In this document: positions 32,709 through 41,835 of the stretch, piece after piece
How positions within the stretch are numbered: the first letter of the stretch is position 1
Layout: every line of letters begins with the position of its first letter
Notes under the pieces: generated by a model
Database searches by the model: none
Seen by the model: only the letters and a program-made list of their open reading frames with translations
What the model was told of the DNA's origin: nothing
Translations under genes and position numbers: made by a program
Source of the DNA: Pseudogracilibacillus auburnensis
Lineage (GTDB): Bacteria; Bacillota; Bacilli; Bacillales; Amphibacillaceae
DNA length: 64,000 nt
Direction: 5' to 3'
NCBI RefSeq assembly: GCF_003201975.1
Contig: NZ_QJJQ01000007.1
Span: 62,001-126,000 of the forward strand

Positions 32709-35024
32709 TTACATAAAATCAAATGGGGAAAGATCATCGTCTTCTTCCATCTCTTGGCTTTCTGTTACGTTACTTGCTAATTTTTGTCGTAATTGTTCTT
32801 TCAAGGTCGTATACCGTTTATTCGTATCTAACGTCTCAATCCCTTGCATAAAAGCATTCACTTCACCACACATGATTAGCGATTTTTGACTCCGAGTAAT
32901 AGCTGTATATAATAAATTTTTCCGAAGCATTCTTCGATAAGCCCGTACGACTGGTAGGACAACGATTGGAAATTCACTTCCTTGTGATTTATGGATCGAA
33001 ATACAATATGCATGCATTATATTTATGTAGTTTGCTCGTGTATAGACTACCTCATTTTCCTCAAAAGCAACAACAATTTGTTCTTGTTTTTCTTCATTTT
33101 CTCGTGCTGTAAATATTTGTACAACTTCCCCAATATCACCGTTATAGACACCGTCTTCTGGTTGATTTACTAATTGAAGAATCCGGTCACCGACACGGAA
33201 GATAACATCATTTACTACTCGTTCCCGTTTCGACTTTGATTTTGGATTCACCAATTGTTGAACATGTTTATTGATTGCATTAATTCCCGCTTCCGTTCGG
33301 TACATCGGTGCCAGTACTTGGATATCATTTATTGCGAGGCCTTTTTCCTGTGCTCTTTTAAAAATAGTTGTCACCACATCGATAATTTGATAATCATAAC
33401 ATGGAATAAAACTAAAATCTGTATCTTTTGCTAAATCAGCTTCTGTACATGTATCCTTTTTAATTTGGTGAGCAAGTTGAATAATTTTGGAACCTTCCTT
33501 CTGCCTATATACTTCCGTTAACTTAACAAATGGGATTAGTTCACTACTTAATAAATCGGATAACACTTGCCCGGGTCCAACAGAAGGTAATTGATCTTCA
33601 TCTCCGACTAATAACACTTGCATATCAGTAGGAATTGCTTTAAATAAATGATTTGCTAACCATGTATCTACCATAGAAAATTCATCAATAATTAATAACT
33701 TTCCAGATAATCTTTCATATTCATTTTTATCAAAACTACTATTTCCATCCCATCCTAATAAACGATGAATCGTCATCGCGGTAAGTCCGGTTGATTCATG
33801 TAATCTTTTTGCTGCTCTCCCAGTTGGGGCAGTTAAAATAAATGGGTAATCAGCTTTTTTTTCATACGTATGGCGATCAAGTGATAAATCGTGAATATCA
33901 GCATATGCCTTTAAAATCCCTTTAATAACGGTCGTTTTTCCTGTTCCCGGTCCACCTGTTAAAATCATAATTTTTGAATGAATTGCTCGTTTAATAGCCG
34001 CAAATTGCTCTTCCCCATAACTTAGTATTTCCTCTTCTTCTATTTCACCAATGATTTTCATTAATTCCGCATCTGTTGTTTCTGTTTTCACTTCGCTTTC
34101 CATCATGCGCTTCATATGAGAACTAAAATGATCTTCTGCATAATAAAGACTCGGCAAAAATACCTTTCCATCTACGACAATTACCTTTTTTTCTTCTCCT
34201 AAAAATTGTATGTTGTCGATTACTAGCTCTTCGGTAATAGTTGAAACAGCAAGAATAGCCAGCATTTCTTCCGCACATTCATGTATTGGCAAATAAACAT
34301 GCCCATCTAACACACTGTTTTGTAATACATAAATACAGCTTGCTCGAATCCGTTTTTCGTCTGTTTTATCCATCCCATTTAACTCCGCCATTTTATCCGC
34401 AGTTAAAAAGCCAAATCCTTCAATATCATAAACGAATTGATATGGATTTTCACGAATAAAAACGATCGTTTCTTCTTTATACATTTTATACAACAGTTGT
34501 GCCATTTTTAAACTAACTCCATATTTCGTGAGCTGGACAGCGATTTTTTCAAACCCTTGATTTTCTTGTAATGTGTCTACAAGTGATTGAACGGTTTTTT
34601 TCTTCATATGGGGGATTTCAAATAAAATATCAGGATGATCGATTATTTTATGGATTGCATTTTCTCCTAGCTTGTTAACGATCGATTCAGCCGTTCTTTT
34701 TCCAATACCATAAAATAAATCACTGGATAAATAGGCGATGACCGCTTCCTCTGTTTTAGGAACAAAGGTTTGGTAGGAGTTAATTTGATATTGCAGTCCA
34801 AATTTCGAGTGTGTTTCTAATTGACCGAAAAACTCGTACATAACACCTTTTTGTAAGTTCGTAAAATATCCTTTTGCTACAATATCTTTCTCTTCATAGT
34901 CCTCATTTGTATCATGAATTTTAATTTTAGCAATGGAAAAATGTTCTGCGGTATTTTCATAAATAGTAAACAATATTTCGCCTTTTATAAAACCTTGTTC
35001 ATCATGCGATTTTTCAGATTCCAT
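32709..35024 (-). CDS. recD2: RecD2 family ATP-dependent 5'-3' DNA helicase
   Basis: RecD2 is the stand-alone RecD-like helicase of Bacillota, acting in DNA repair and fork maintenance without RecBC. The product of about 771 residues has an N-terminal region with helix-hairpin-helix motifs (FYGIGKRTAESIVNKLG). The superfamily 1B motor follows: Walker A MILTGGPGTGKTTV (about residue 355), Walker B LLIIDEFSMVD, VGDEDQLPSVGPGQVL, and the C-terminal SIHKSQGSEFP. ATG 35024 follows GTGAGG. The frame also extends upstream to a GTG overlapping the TPR gene. Confidence 0.95.
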   Translation of the reverse strand: MESEKSHDEQGFIKGEILFTIYENTAEHFSIAKIKIHDTNEDYEEKDIVAKGYFTNLQKGVMYEFFGQLETHSKFGLQYQINSYQTFVPKTEEAVIAYLSSDLFYGIGKRTAESIVNKLGENAIHKIIDHPDILFEIPHMKKKTVQSLVDTLQENQGFEKIAVQLTKYGVSLKMAQLLYKMYKEETIVFIRENPYQFVYDIEGFGFLTADKMAELNGMDKTDEKRIRASCIYVLQNSVLDGHVYLPIHECAEEMLAILAVSTITEELVIDNIQFLGEEKKVIVVDGKVFLPSLYYAEDHFSSHMKRMMESEVKTETTDAELMKIIGEIEEEEILSYGEEQFAAIKRAIHSKIMILTGGPGTGKTTVIKGILKAYADIHDLSLDRHTYEKKADYPFILTAPTGRAAKRLHESTGLTAMTIHRLLGWDGNSSFDKNEYERLSGKLLIIDEFSMVDTWLANHLFKAIPTDMQVLLVGDEDQLPSVGPGQVLSDLLSSELIPFVKLTEVYRQKEGSKIIQLAHQIKKDTCTEADLAKDTDFSFIPCYDYQIIDVVTTIFKRAQEKGLAINDIQVLAPMYRTEAGINAINKHVQQLVNPKSKSKRERVVNDVIFRVGDRILQLVNQPEDGVYNGDIGEVVQIFTARENEEKQEQIVVAFEENEVVYTRANYINIMHAYCISIHKSQGSEFPIVVLPVVRAYRRMLRKNLLYTAITRSQKSLIMCGEVNAFMQGIETLDTNKRYTTLKEQLRQKLASNVTESQEMEEDDDLSPFDFM

Positions 35025-35040
35025 CGTTAAAACCTCACTA

Positions 35041-35703
35041 TCATTCACTTGCTATTCCTTTTTCAACACTCGCTTTTGCCTTTTTCGCTAATAGATGATC
35101 AGGCTTAGAAGATAAAGCATGATCAAAATAATCGATTGCTTCTCTGTATTGCTTATGATGTACGGCAATAATTCCTAAGTTATATAACGCATCCGGGTGA
35201 TGTTGCTGGATATCAATTACACGCAATAATACCTTTTCCGCTTCTTTTAAATAATGAAGCTGTGCTAATACTAAACCATATTGAAAGAGTTTTTGGACAT
35301 CCTCATCAAGTTCTGTCGCTCGCTGTAGAAATGGTAAAGCTAATGTTAATTTTTCATTTTTAACATATGTCATCCCTAGCATAAAATAAACATCACTATC
35401 AAGTAATCCTAAGTGAATTGCTTGCTTAAAACTTTTTTCCGCTTCAGGAAAGAGTGACTTTTCATAGTATAAATTGCCTAATCCATAAAAAGCTGTCGCC
35501 GTTTTTTCATCTAATTGGATTGCTTTTAAATAAAAACGTTCTGCTTCTCCATATTGTCTCATTTGCGATAAGAGGTTTGCAAAATTAATATAGCCGATTG
35601 GATCATTTGGTTCTTCATCAATCATTTGGATGAACACTTTCGCTACTTCTTCATATTTTTGCTCTTCCATTAATCGAATCGCTTCTTTACGTTTATCCAC
35701 CAT
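35041..35703 (-). CDS. yrrB: TPR repeat protein (YrrB)
   Basis: This is a 220-residue protein made of about six tetratricopeptide repeats (for example GYINFANLLSQMRQYGEAER, AFYGLGNLYYEKSLFPEAEK and ALYNLGIIAVHHKQYREAI). It has no signal peptide or other domain. TPR arrays bind partner proteins. The partner is unknown, but the conserved place between mnmA and recD2 is the one held by B. subtilis yrrB. It abuts recD2. Confidence 0.9.
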   Translation of the reverse strand: MVDKRKEAIRLMEEQKYEEVAKVFIQMIDEEPNDPIGYINFANLLSQMRQYGEAERFYLKAIQLDEKTATAFYGLGNLYYEKSLFPEAEKSFKQAIHLGLLDSDVYFMLGMTYVKNEKLTLALPFLQRATELDEDVQKLFQYGLVLAQLHYLKEAEKVLLRVIDIQQHHPDALYNLGIIAVHHKQYREAIDYFDHALSSKPDHLLAKKAKASVEKGIASE

Positions 35704-35727
35704 ACATACTCCTAATCTCTACATGAT

Positions 35728-35771
35728 GAAAAGACTATGTAATCTCCTGTTCGGTTGAACAGTACATAGTC
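35728..35771 (-). terminator. Terminator of the cymR-mnmA gene run
   Basis: On the minus strand GACTATGTA pairs with TACATAGTC, with an inner CTGTTC/GAACAG stem, followed by TTTTC. It lies just past the mnmA stop, so yrrB-recD2 probably has its own promoter. Confidence 0.8.
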
Positions 35772-35775
35772 CCAT

Positions 35776-36891
<1,116 letters not shown>

Positions 36892-38028
36892 TTAGTTAAC
36901 TAACTTTTTAACAACTCGCGCTACCCGTAATGCTGCTTCTTTCACATTTTCCTCTGTATTTGCTGAACCAAAACTAAAACGAATCGAATTATTGACACGA
37001 TCACTTCGAAAGCTAAACATTGCCTTTAACACATGAGACGGTTCAAGTGATCCAGCTGTACAAGCACTTCCACTAGAAGCGGCAACACCTGCCAAATCCA
37101 AATTCGTTAATAATACATCAACAGACGTTCCTGGAAAGCTAATATTGACAATCGTTGGAATCGCTAAATCAAGATCTCCATTTATGTCGAATTCAACTTC
37201 TTCTTCTCGTAAAGTGCTTAAAAATAAATTTTTATATGATCTGTATGTTTCAACATTAACTTGTTTATTTTCCATTGCTAGCTTTGCAGCTACATAAAAC
37301 CCATAAGCACCAATGAAGTTTTCTGTTCCAGGTCTTCTCGTTCGCTCTTGCAAACCACCGTACTGCATTTGTTGGATTGGGACATGATCCGCCTTATACA
37401 AAAATCCAATCCCTTTTGGACCATTTAATTTATGTCCAGACGTTGTTAATAAATCGATCCCCATCTCTTTCACATTCAGATCCAACATACTATATGCTTG
37501 GACTGCATCTGTATGAAAATATGCCTGATGATCTTTTAATAATTCGCCAATATCCTTAATTGGTTGAATGATTCCAGTTTCATTATTTGCGGTCATGATA
37601 GAAACTAAAATCGTTTGATCTGTTAACGTCCGTTCTAAGTCATAAACATCAATTTGCCCTGATTGGTTTACAGGTAAATAGGTTACATGAAACCCACGCT
37701 TTTGCAAATATTGCATAATATGAATAATCGCGTGATGTTCTTGTGCAGTTGTTATAATATGATTTCCATTATATTCATTTTCAATGGCCGTACCGATAAC
37801 AGCTAAATTATTCGCTTCTGTACCACCACTAGTAAAAATAATTTCTCGTTCATCCGCATAAATACTATCGGCTAAAAATCTTCTTGCTTCATCGAGATAA
37901 TAGTTAGATTTTCTCCCATATGCATGGATACTTGATGGGTTTCCGAACACTTCTTTTTCCAAAGAATACATCGTATCAAGTACTTCTCTATGCACTGGGG
38001 TCGTTGCAGCATGGTCGAGATAGATCAA
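36892..38028 (-). CDS. Cysteine desulfurase (IscS/NifS family, YrvO-like)
   Basis: This PLP enzyme takes sulfur from cysteine. Given its position, it probably feeds MnmA, as YrvO does in B. subtilis. The 378-residue protein has IYLDHAATTPVH, QEHHAII, the PLP Lys in TTSGHKLNGPKG (about residue 198) and the active-site Cys in SSGSACTAGSLEPSHVL (about 318). I chose TTG 38028: it follows GGAAGGAAG and gives the family's usual start (MIYLDHAATTPVHRE). The frame opens further upstream. It lies 20 bases after cymR. Confidence 0.94.
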   Translation of the reverse strand: MIYLDHAATTPVHREVLDTMYSLEKEVFGNPSSIHAYGRKSNYYLDEARRFLADSIYADEREIIFTSGGTEANNLAVIGTAIENEYNGNHIITTAQEHHAIIHIMQYLQKRGFHVTYLPVNQSGQIDVYDLERTLTDQTILVSIMTANNETGIIQPIKDIGELLKDHQAYFHTDAVQAYSMLDLNVKEMGIDLLTTSGHKLNGPKGIGFLYKADHVPIQQMQYGGLQERTRRPGTENFIGAYGFYVAAKLAMENKQVNVETYRSYKNLFLSTLREEEVEFDINGDLDLAIPTIVNISFPGTSVDVLLTNLDLAGVAASSGSACTAGSLEPSHVLKAMFSFRSDRVNNSIRFSFGSANTEENVKEAALRVARVVKKLVN

Positions 38029-38048
38029 GTCCCATCTTCCTTCCAATA

Positions 38049-38468
38049 TTAAATGTAAAACATATATTCTTTTTGTGGTTCTCTATGGTCATGTTGAATT
38101 AAATCTTGTAATGTAGTCGTATCAAGTACATCTTTTACGACATCGCGAATTTGTAACCATAGGGCTTGTTGGGCTGGTTCTTCCTCTTCAATCCCTTCAA
38201 CAGGGGTAATTGGTCCTTCCAACACACGAATAATATCACCAGCTGAAATCTCTGATGGCTCACTCGCTAAAATATAACCACCATAAGCTCCACGAACACT
38301 ACGAATTAATCCAGCATTTCTAAGTGGTGCAGCTAGTTGCTCCAAATAGTGGGCAGATAAATCCTTTTCCTCTGCAATCGATTTTAAAGAGGTCGGTCCC
38401 TCCCCATACTTTCTAGCAAGTTCAATCATTACCGTTAAACCATAACGACCCTTCGTTGAAATTTTCAT
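38049..38468 (-). CDS. cymR: Rrf2 family regulator CymR
   Basis: CymR is the master repressor of cysteine and sulfur metabolism in Bacillus, working with CysK. The 139-residue protein has the Rrf2 winged helix (MKISTKGRYGLTVMIELAR, LSAHYLEQLAAPLRNAGLIR, VRGAYGGYILA). It lacks the three-Cys Fe-S cluster of IscR, which fits CymR. ATG 38468 has GAGGTG upstream. It is the first gene of a run with the desulfurase and mnmA, a sulfur-linked operon. Confidence 0.92.
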   Translation of the reverse strand: MKISTKGRYGLTVMIELARKYGEGPTSLKSIAEEKDLSAHYLEQLAAPLRNAGLIRSVRGAYGGYILASEPSEISAGDIIRVLEGPITPVEGIEEEEPAQQALWLQIRDVVKDVLDTTTLQDLIQHDHREPQKEYMFYI

Positions 38469-38808
38469 TATTAGCACCTCATTTTTTATTGATATCTATT
38501 CATTTTTTCATAAAAAGCTTCACTCACTATTTAGTTATTGATAGTAGACAACTTGATTCAATTTGGAAAATGGAAGCTTCTTTCCATTATTATCATGTAT
38601 GTTGGAGCTTGGCAACTATTTTTATAATAGTACCTCTCTCCATTAGTAGCTCACCAGCACCTCTTAGTAAAAAGGTGATTTTTGGTAACACCTAAAAATA
38701 AAAAAATCCATACTACAAATAATTATAACATGAACAATGTTGTTCTTGCATTTTAACACATTCACGTCTAACCTTAAATTAATCACTCACATTAAAGGAC
38801 GATGAATC
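38469..38808. other. Divergent gap between cymR and rarA
   Basis: On the minus strand an extended -10 (TGTTATAAT, about 38730) sits next to the palindrome GAACAA-TG-TTGTTC (about 38733-38746), a possible operator. Downstream, in cymR direction, AGGTGTTACC to CACCTTTTT (38668-38693) looks like an attenuator. Further on, GGTACTATT/AATAGTTGCC forms another stem (near 38610-38640). No ORF was supported. The rarA promoter was not identified. Confidence 0.45.
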
Positions 38809-40086
38809 ATGAATCAAACTCCATTAGCAGTTAAAATGAGACCAAATCATATTGATGAAATTATTGGACAAGAACCATTAGTTGGCAAGGGAAAAATTAT
38901 TAGGCGAATGGTTGAATCAGGAAATATCGCTTCCATGATCCTTTTCGGACCTCCTGGTACAGGGAAAACTTCTATGGCTTTTGCCATTGCTAGAAGCTTA
39001 TCTTTACCAATTAGAAAATTAAATGCCGTCATCGATAAAAAGAAAGAGATGGAAATAGTTGTTGAAGAGGCAAAAATGTCCGGACAAATCGTACTTATAT
39101 TAGATGAAGTCCACCGTTTAGATAAAGCAAAGCAAGATTTTTTACTCCCGCACTTAGAGGAAAATCTTATAACATTAATTGGGTGTACTACGAGTAATCC
39201 ATACCATGCAATTAATCCAGCCATTCGGAGTCGTTGTCACTTATTTGAGTTAACATCTCTAACCATTGATCAAGTAAAAGAAGCAATTAACAAGACGTTA
39301 CACGATGAGGTAAACGGGTACGGAGCCAAATCGGTTAGCCTTAGTGAAGAAGCATTAAATCATTTTGCTTTCAGTGCCAATGGCGATTTGCGGGCGGTTT
39401 TAAATGGACTAGAACTTGCTGTCAGTTCCACACCACCAAATGACCAAGGAGAAATTGCAATTACATTAGAAGATGCTGAACAATGTATGCAGAAAAAGAG
39501 CTTTTCCCATGATAAAGATGGAGATGCACACTATGATGTATTGTCTGCCTTTCAAAAATCAATTCGTGGAAGCGATGTAAATGCCTCCCTACATTATTTG
39601 GGGCGTCTGATTGAAGCTGGTGATTTAGATAGTATTGCTAGACGATTGATTGTCATTGCCTATGAAGATATTGGACTAGCAAACCCCCAAGCAGGACCAA
39701 GAGCGATTGCTGCTGTAGAAGCTGCTGAACGATTAGGCTTTCCAGAGGCAAGAATACCGCTAAGCGTTTCAGTTGTAGAACTGGCTTTATCCCCTAAATC
39801 CAATACAGCCTATAAAGCATTAGATAATGCATTAGCAGATATTCGTACTCGGCATACCGGTGATGTTCCAGCACATTTAAAAGACTCCCATTATAAAGGT
39901 GCAGCCAAGCTTGGGCGAGGAGTTGAGTATAGGTATCCGCATAATTATGATGGTAATTGGATTGATCAGCAATATTTACCAAATGAAATTAAAGATAAAA
40001 ACTACTTTCAACCTAATGACAATAGTAAATTTGAACGTGCCATGAAGGCGGTTTATGAAAATATTTTACAAAAGAAAAAGAAATAA
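38809..40086 (+). CDS. rarA: Replication-associated recombination protein RarA (MgsA)
   Basis: RarA is a AAA+ ATPase that acts at stalled forks and single-stranded DNA ends. The 425-residue protein has Walker A LFGPPGTGKTSMA (about residue 46), Walker B VLILDEVHRLDK, sensor CTTSNPYHAINPAIRSRC and the C-terminal tetramerisation domain (SIRGSDVNASLHYLGRLIEAGD, AYEDIGLANP). ATG 38809 follows AAAGGACGATGAATC. It is divergent from cymR as in B. subtilis (yrvN). Confidence 0.95.
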   Translation: MNQTPLAVKMRPNHIDEIIGQEPLVGKGKIIRRMVESGNIASMILFGPPGTGKTSMAFAIARSLSLPIRKLNAVIDKKKEMEIVVEEAKMSGQIVLILDEVHRLDKAKQDFLLPHLEENLITLIGCTTSNPYHAINPAIRSRCHLFELTSLTIDQVKEAINKTLHDEVNGYGAKSVSLSEEALNHFAFSANGDLRAVLNGLELAVSSTPPNDQGEIAITLEDAEQCMQKKSFSHDKDGDAHYDVLSAFQKSIRGSDVNASLHYLGRLIEAGDLDSIARRLIVIAYEDIGLANPQAGPRAIAAVEAAERLGFPEARIPLSVSVVELALSPKSNTAYKALDNALADIRTRHTGDVPAHLKDSHYKGAAKLGRGVEYRYPHNYDGNWIDQQYLPNEIKDKNYFQPNDNSKFERAMKAVYENILQKKKK

Positions 40087-40097
40087 CTCCTGAAAAA

Positions 40098-40127
40098 GTA
40101 TAATTCCTTTTTCGAACGGTCATAATA
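40098..40127 (+). promoter_or_regulatory. Sigma-F-type promoter for the RsfA-like gene
   Basis: GTATA (40098-40102), a 15 bp spacer and GGTCATAATA (40118-40127) fit the sigma-F consensus GYATA-N15/16-GGnnAnAnTR at every specified position. It is about 150 bases upstream of the ORF. Confidence 0.6.
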
Positions 40128-40277
40128 AATAGCAAGCTATCTATTAAACGGATCTTTCATCAACAGACATAGTCATAAAAAAGTAATCCATACTTTATGC
40201 TAATGAGTAAAGTAATATATTAGATTATGTTATTAGATTTTGAAGAAAATGATTGTTTGTAAAAGGAGTTGATCAAT

Positions 40278-40928
40278 TTGGCTAAAGTAAGACAAGATGC
40301 TTGGTCACATGAAGATGATTTATTATTGGCAGAAACTGTTTTACGCCATATAAGGGAAGGAAGTACCCAACTAAATGCATTTGAAGAAGTAGGTGATGAA
40401 TTAAATAGAACATCAGCTGCTTGTGGATTTCGTTGGAATGCCGAGGTAAGAAATAAATACATCCATGCAATTGACCTTGCGAAAAGACAACGAAAAGAGA
40501 GAAAAAGAGCCCAAGCGAAACAAATTAGAAAGGAACCATCTATAACGGTTCCGCAAGAAGTAGAAAATAAGAGTTCATTAATCATGGAACCGGAAGAACC
40601 AGTTGAAATGACACTAGAAAGCGTTATTCATTATTTACAATCGTTCCAAAAAGACTACTATGCTTCAAATCAAGTAAAAAATAAAGCAGAAAAGATTCAA
40701 TATGAAAATAATGAATTGCGAGAAGATGTTTCCAGATTAGAAAGGGAATTAAGTATCACTCGCAAAAAGTTAGCGACTGTTGAAGAAGATTATAAAGTAT
40801 TTATTCAAATTATGGAAAGAGCCCGTAAAATGACTGTCCTAGAGGATCAAGGTTCTAGTAGTTCTCCCACGTTTAAAATGGATAAAAACGGGAATCTTGA
40901 ACAATTGGCACACGGCTCATCAAATTAA
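40278..40928 (+). CDS. RsfA family sporulation transcription factor
   Basis: This is a 216-residue DNA-binding protein with a Myb/SANT-like N-terminal domain (RQDAWSHEDDLLLAETVLRH, NRTSAACGFRWNAEVRNKY). It has a basic linker (KRQRKERKRAQAKQIRK), a long coiled coil (about residues 130-185) and a short tail. B. subtilis relatives are RsfA (forespore) and GerR/YlbO (mother cell). The sigma-F-type promoter upstream favours the RsfA type. The start is a TTG at 40278, 9 bases after AAGGAG; the TTG at 40269 overlaps that site. Confidence 0.88.
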   Translation: MAKVRQDAWSHEDDLLLAETVLRHIREGSTQLNAFEEVGDELNRTSAACGFRWNAEVRNKYIHAIDLAKRQRKERKRAQAKQIRKEPSITVPQEVENKSSLIMEPEEPVEMTLESVIHYLQSFQKDYYASNQVKNKAEKIQYENNELREDVSRLERELSITRKKLATVEEDYKVFIQIMERARKMTVLEDQGSSSSPTFKMDKNGNLEQLAHGSSN

Positions 40929-40968
40929 ATTATCTTCTCCACAAGTATGGAGAAGATAATATTTTTTT
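40929..40968 (+). terminator. Terminator after the RsfA-like gene (bidirectional)
   Basis: ATTATCTTCTCCA pairs with TGGAGAAGATAAT around CAAGTA, followed by ATTTTTTT on the plus strand and TTTAATTT on the minus strand. It can also end the 6S RNA transcript coming from the other side. Confidence 0.9.
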
Positions 40969-40983
40969 ACTATGGATGGAAGA

Positions 40984-41192
40984 TCATTAATCCCAACAAT
41001 GCCGTCCAACATACATTTTGAGCCCGCTTAATGCAGGTGGGTGTTCTATTTTATACTTATTGGTATCACGAACAATGCATCATAAACATTATAAGGATAA
41101 CAACATCCATATAAAAATAAGGAACTCCCAATGTATAGCTGTTAGGTCAAAACGATTTATTTAACGAACACTTTAGGATTAATGTAAATTCT
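40984..41192 (-). ncRNA. ssrSA: 6S-1 RNA (SsrSA/BsrA-like)
   Basis: 6S RNA mimics an open promoter and traps sigma-A RNA polymerase. On the minus strand the roughly 209-base transcript closes with CATTAATCC (complement 41176-41184) paired with GGATTAATG (complement 40985-40993), then AGTG/CATT. Next comes an open bubble with CGTTTTGACCTAAC (complement 41141-41154). This differs at two of 14 positions from the pRNA template I recall for B. subtilis 6S-1 (complement of GUUCGGUCAAAACU). Beyond it, CCTAACAGCTATACATT pairs with AATGTATGTTGG, CCCAC/GCGGG makes the small bubble-side hairpin, and long AU-rich arms form the apical rod. The position between rarA and aspS is that of ssrSA in B. subtilis. 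Confidence 0.82.
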
Positions 41193-41198
41193 ATTAAT

Positions 41199-41227
41199 AT
41201 CCTAACATATGAAAGCGCTTAAATCAA
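41199..41227 (-). promoter_or_regulatory. Promoter of 6S RNA with an overlapping cre-like site
   Basis: TTGATT (complement 41222-41227) and TAGGAT (complement 41199-41204) are 17 bp apart, placing the start near 41192. The spacer contains TGAAAGCGCTTAAA (41210-41223 on the plus strand), 13 of 14 matches to a catabolite-responsive element. Confidence 0.65.
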
Positions 41228-41360
41228 TGGAAAAGTTTGTCGAATGATTAAAATATTAAACATATAATAAAAAGTGTTTTAACCATACGATGTATCATTC
41301 ATTACGTTGTTCAGACTTTTTAATTTGGCTATTTTTCGAAACATGTTGCCCATTAGAATT

Positions 41361-41494
41361 AAACTCTTCATTATTCGATGGAGCTGTGCATTCCTGTATT
41401 GAACTATGCATTATTCGCTGGAACCGTGCATTCCTGCATTAAACTTTTCATTATTCGATGGAACTGTGCATTCTTATATTGAACTCTGCATTTT
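41361..41494. repeat. Tandem array of 40 bp dimeric units (3.3 copies)
   Basis: Units start at 41361, 41401, 41441 and a partial unit at 41481, each exactly 40 bp. Each unit has two 20 bp halves of the type RAACTNTGCATTATTCGATG and GAACTGTGCATTCCTGTATT. The dimeric design parallels the 41 bp array at 2504-2700, but the sequence differs. Confidence 0.9.
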
Positions 41495-41496
41495 GC

Positions 41497-41715
41497 TCTT
41501 GACACTCCTTAGCGAAGGGAGAAATCGAAGACGACGAGACCTCGCAACGAGCAAAGCAAGTGAGGAGCTTATCAGCCGTCCACGGTAAAGGAGACACTGT
41601 GAAAACAAGCGATAGCGCAGGTTGAACAGATGTCGCTCTTATGCCCTGTGGTGAAAGCGTAGTGCATTTCCGTAGCGGTCTGACAATTGCTACCCTAAGT
41701 TGCTGCACAGTTTAT
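41497..41715 (-). repeat. Partial copy of the 'AAACTGCGCAGTAACTT' element
   Basis: Read on the minus strand from 41715, ATAAACTGTGCAGCAACTT is followed by CGCTACGGAAATGCAC, CACAGGGCATAAGAGCGACA and TGCGCTATCGCTTGTTTTCA. These match the left half of the copy at 58879-59209. The far half differs and the second terminal repeat is missing. Confidence 0.8.
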
Positions 41716-41794
41716 TTCAACTACATTTATATTTATCATCCAACTGCTGTAAAAGTAATACGTAAATTTTCGATCCTGTAATCGTTCGACTTTG

Positions 41795-41831
41795 GAGTGG
41801 AACGTTTTGTTATGTTCCACTCTCTTTTTTT
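41795..41831 (+). terminator. Plus-strand terminator facing the aspS 3' end
   Basis: GAGTGGAAC (41795-41803) pairs with GTTCCACTC (41814-41822), followed by TCTTTTTTT on the plus strand. No plus-strand gene precedes it closely. On the minus strand (aspS direction) the hairpin lacks a T-run. Confidence 0.75.
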
Positions 41832-41835
41832 ACTT

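Larger units (their letters stand above)
41228..41835. other. Rest of the gap between 6S RNA and aspS
   Basis: It holds AT-rich sequence (41228-41340), a tandem array (41361-41494), a repeat-element fragment (41497-41715) and a plus-strand terminator (41795-41831). The frames at 41406-41588 and 41451-41708 lie in repeats and are not credible genes. Confidence 0.7.
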
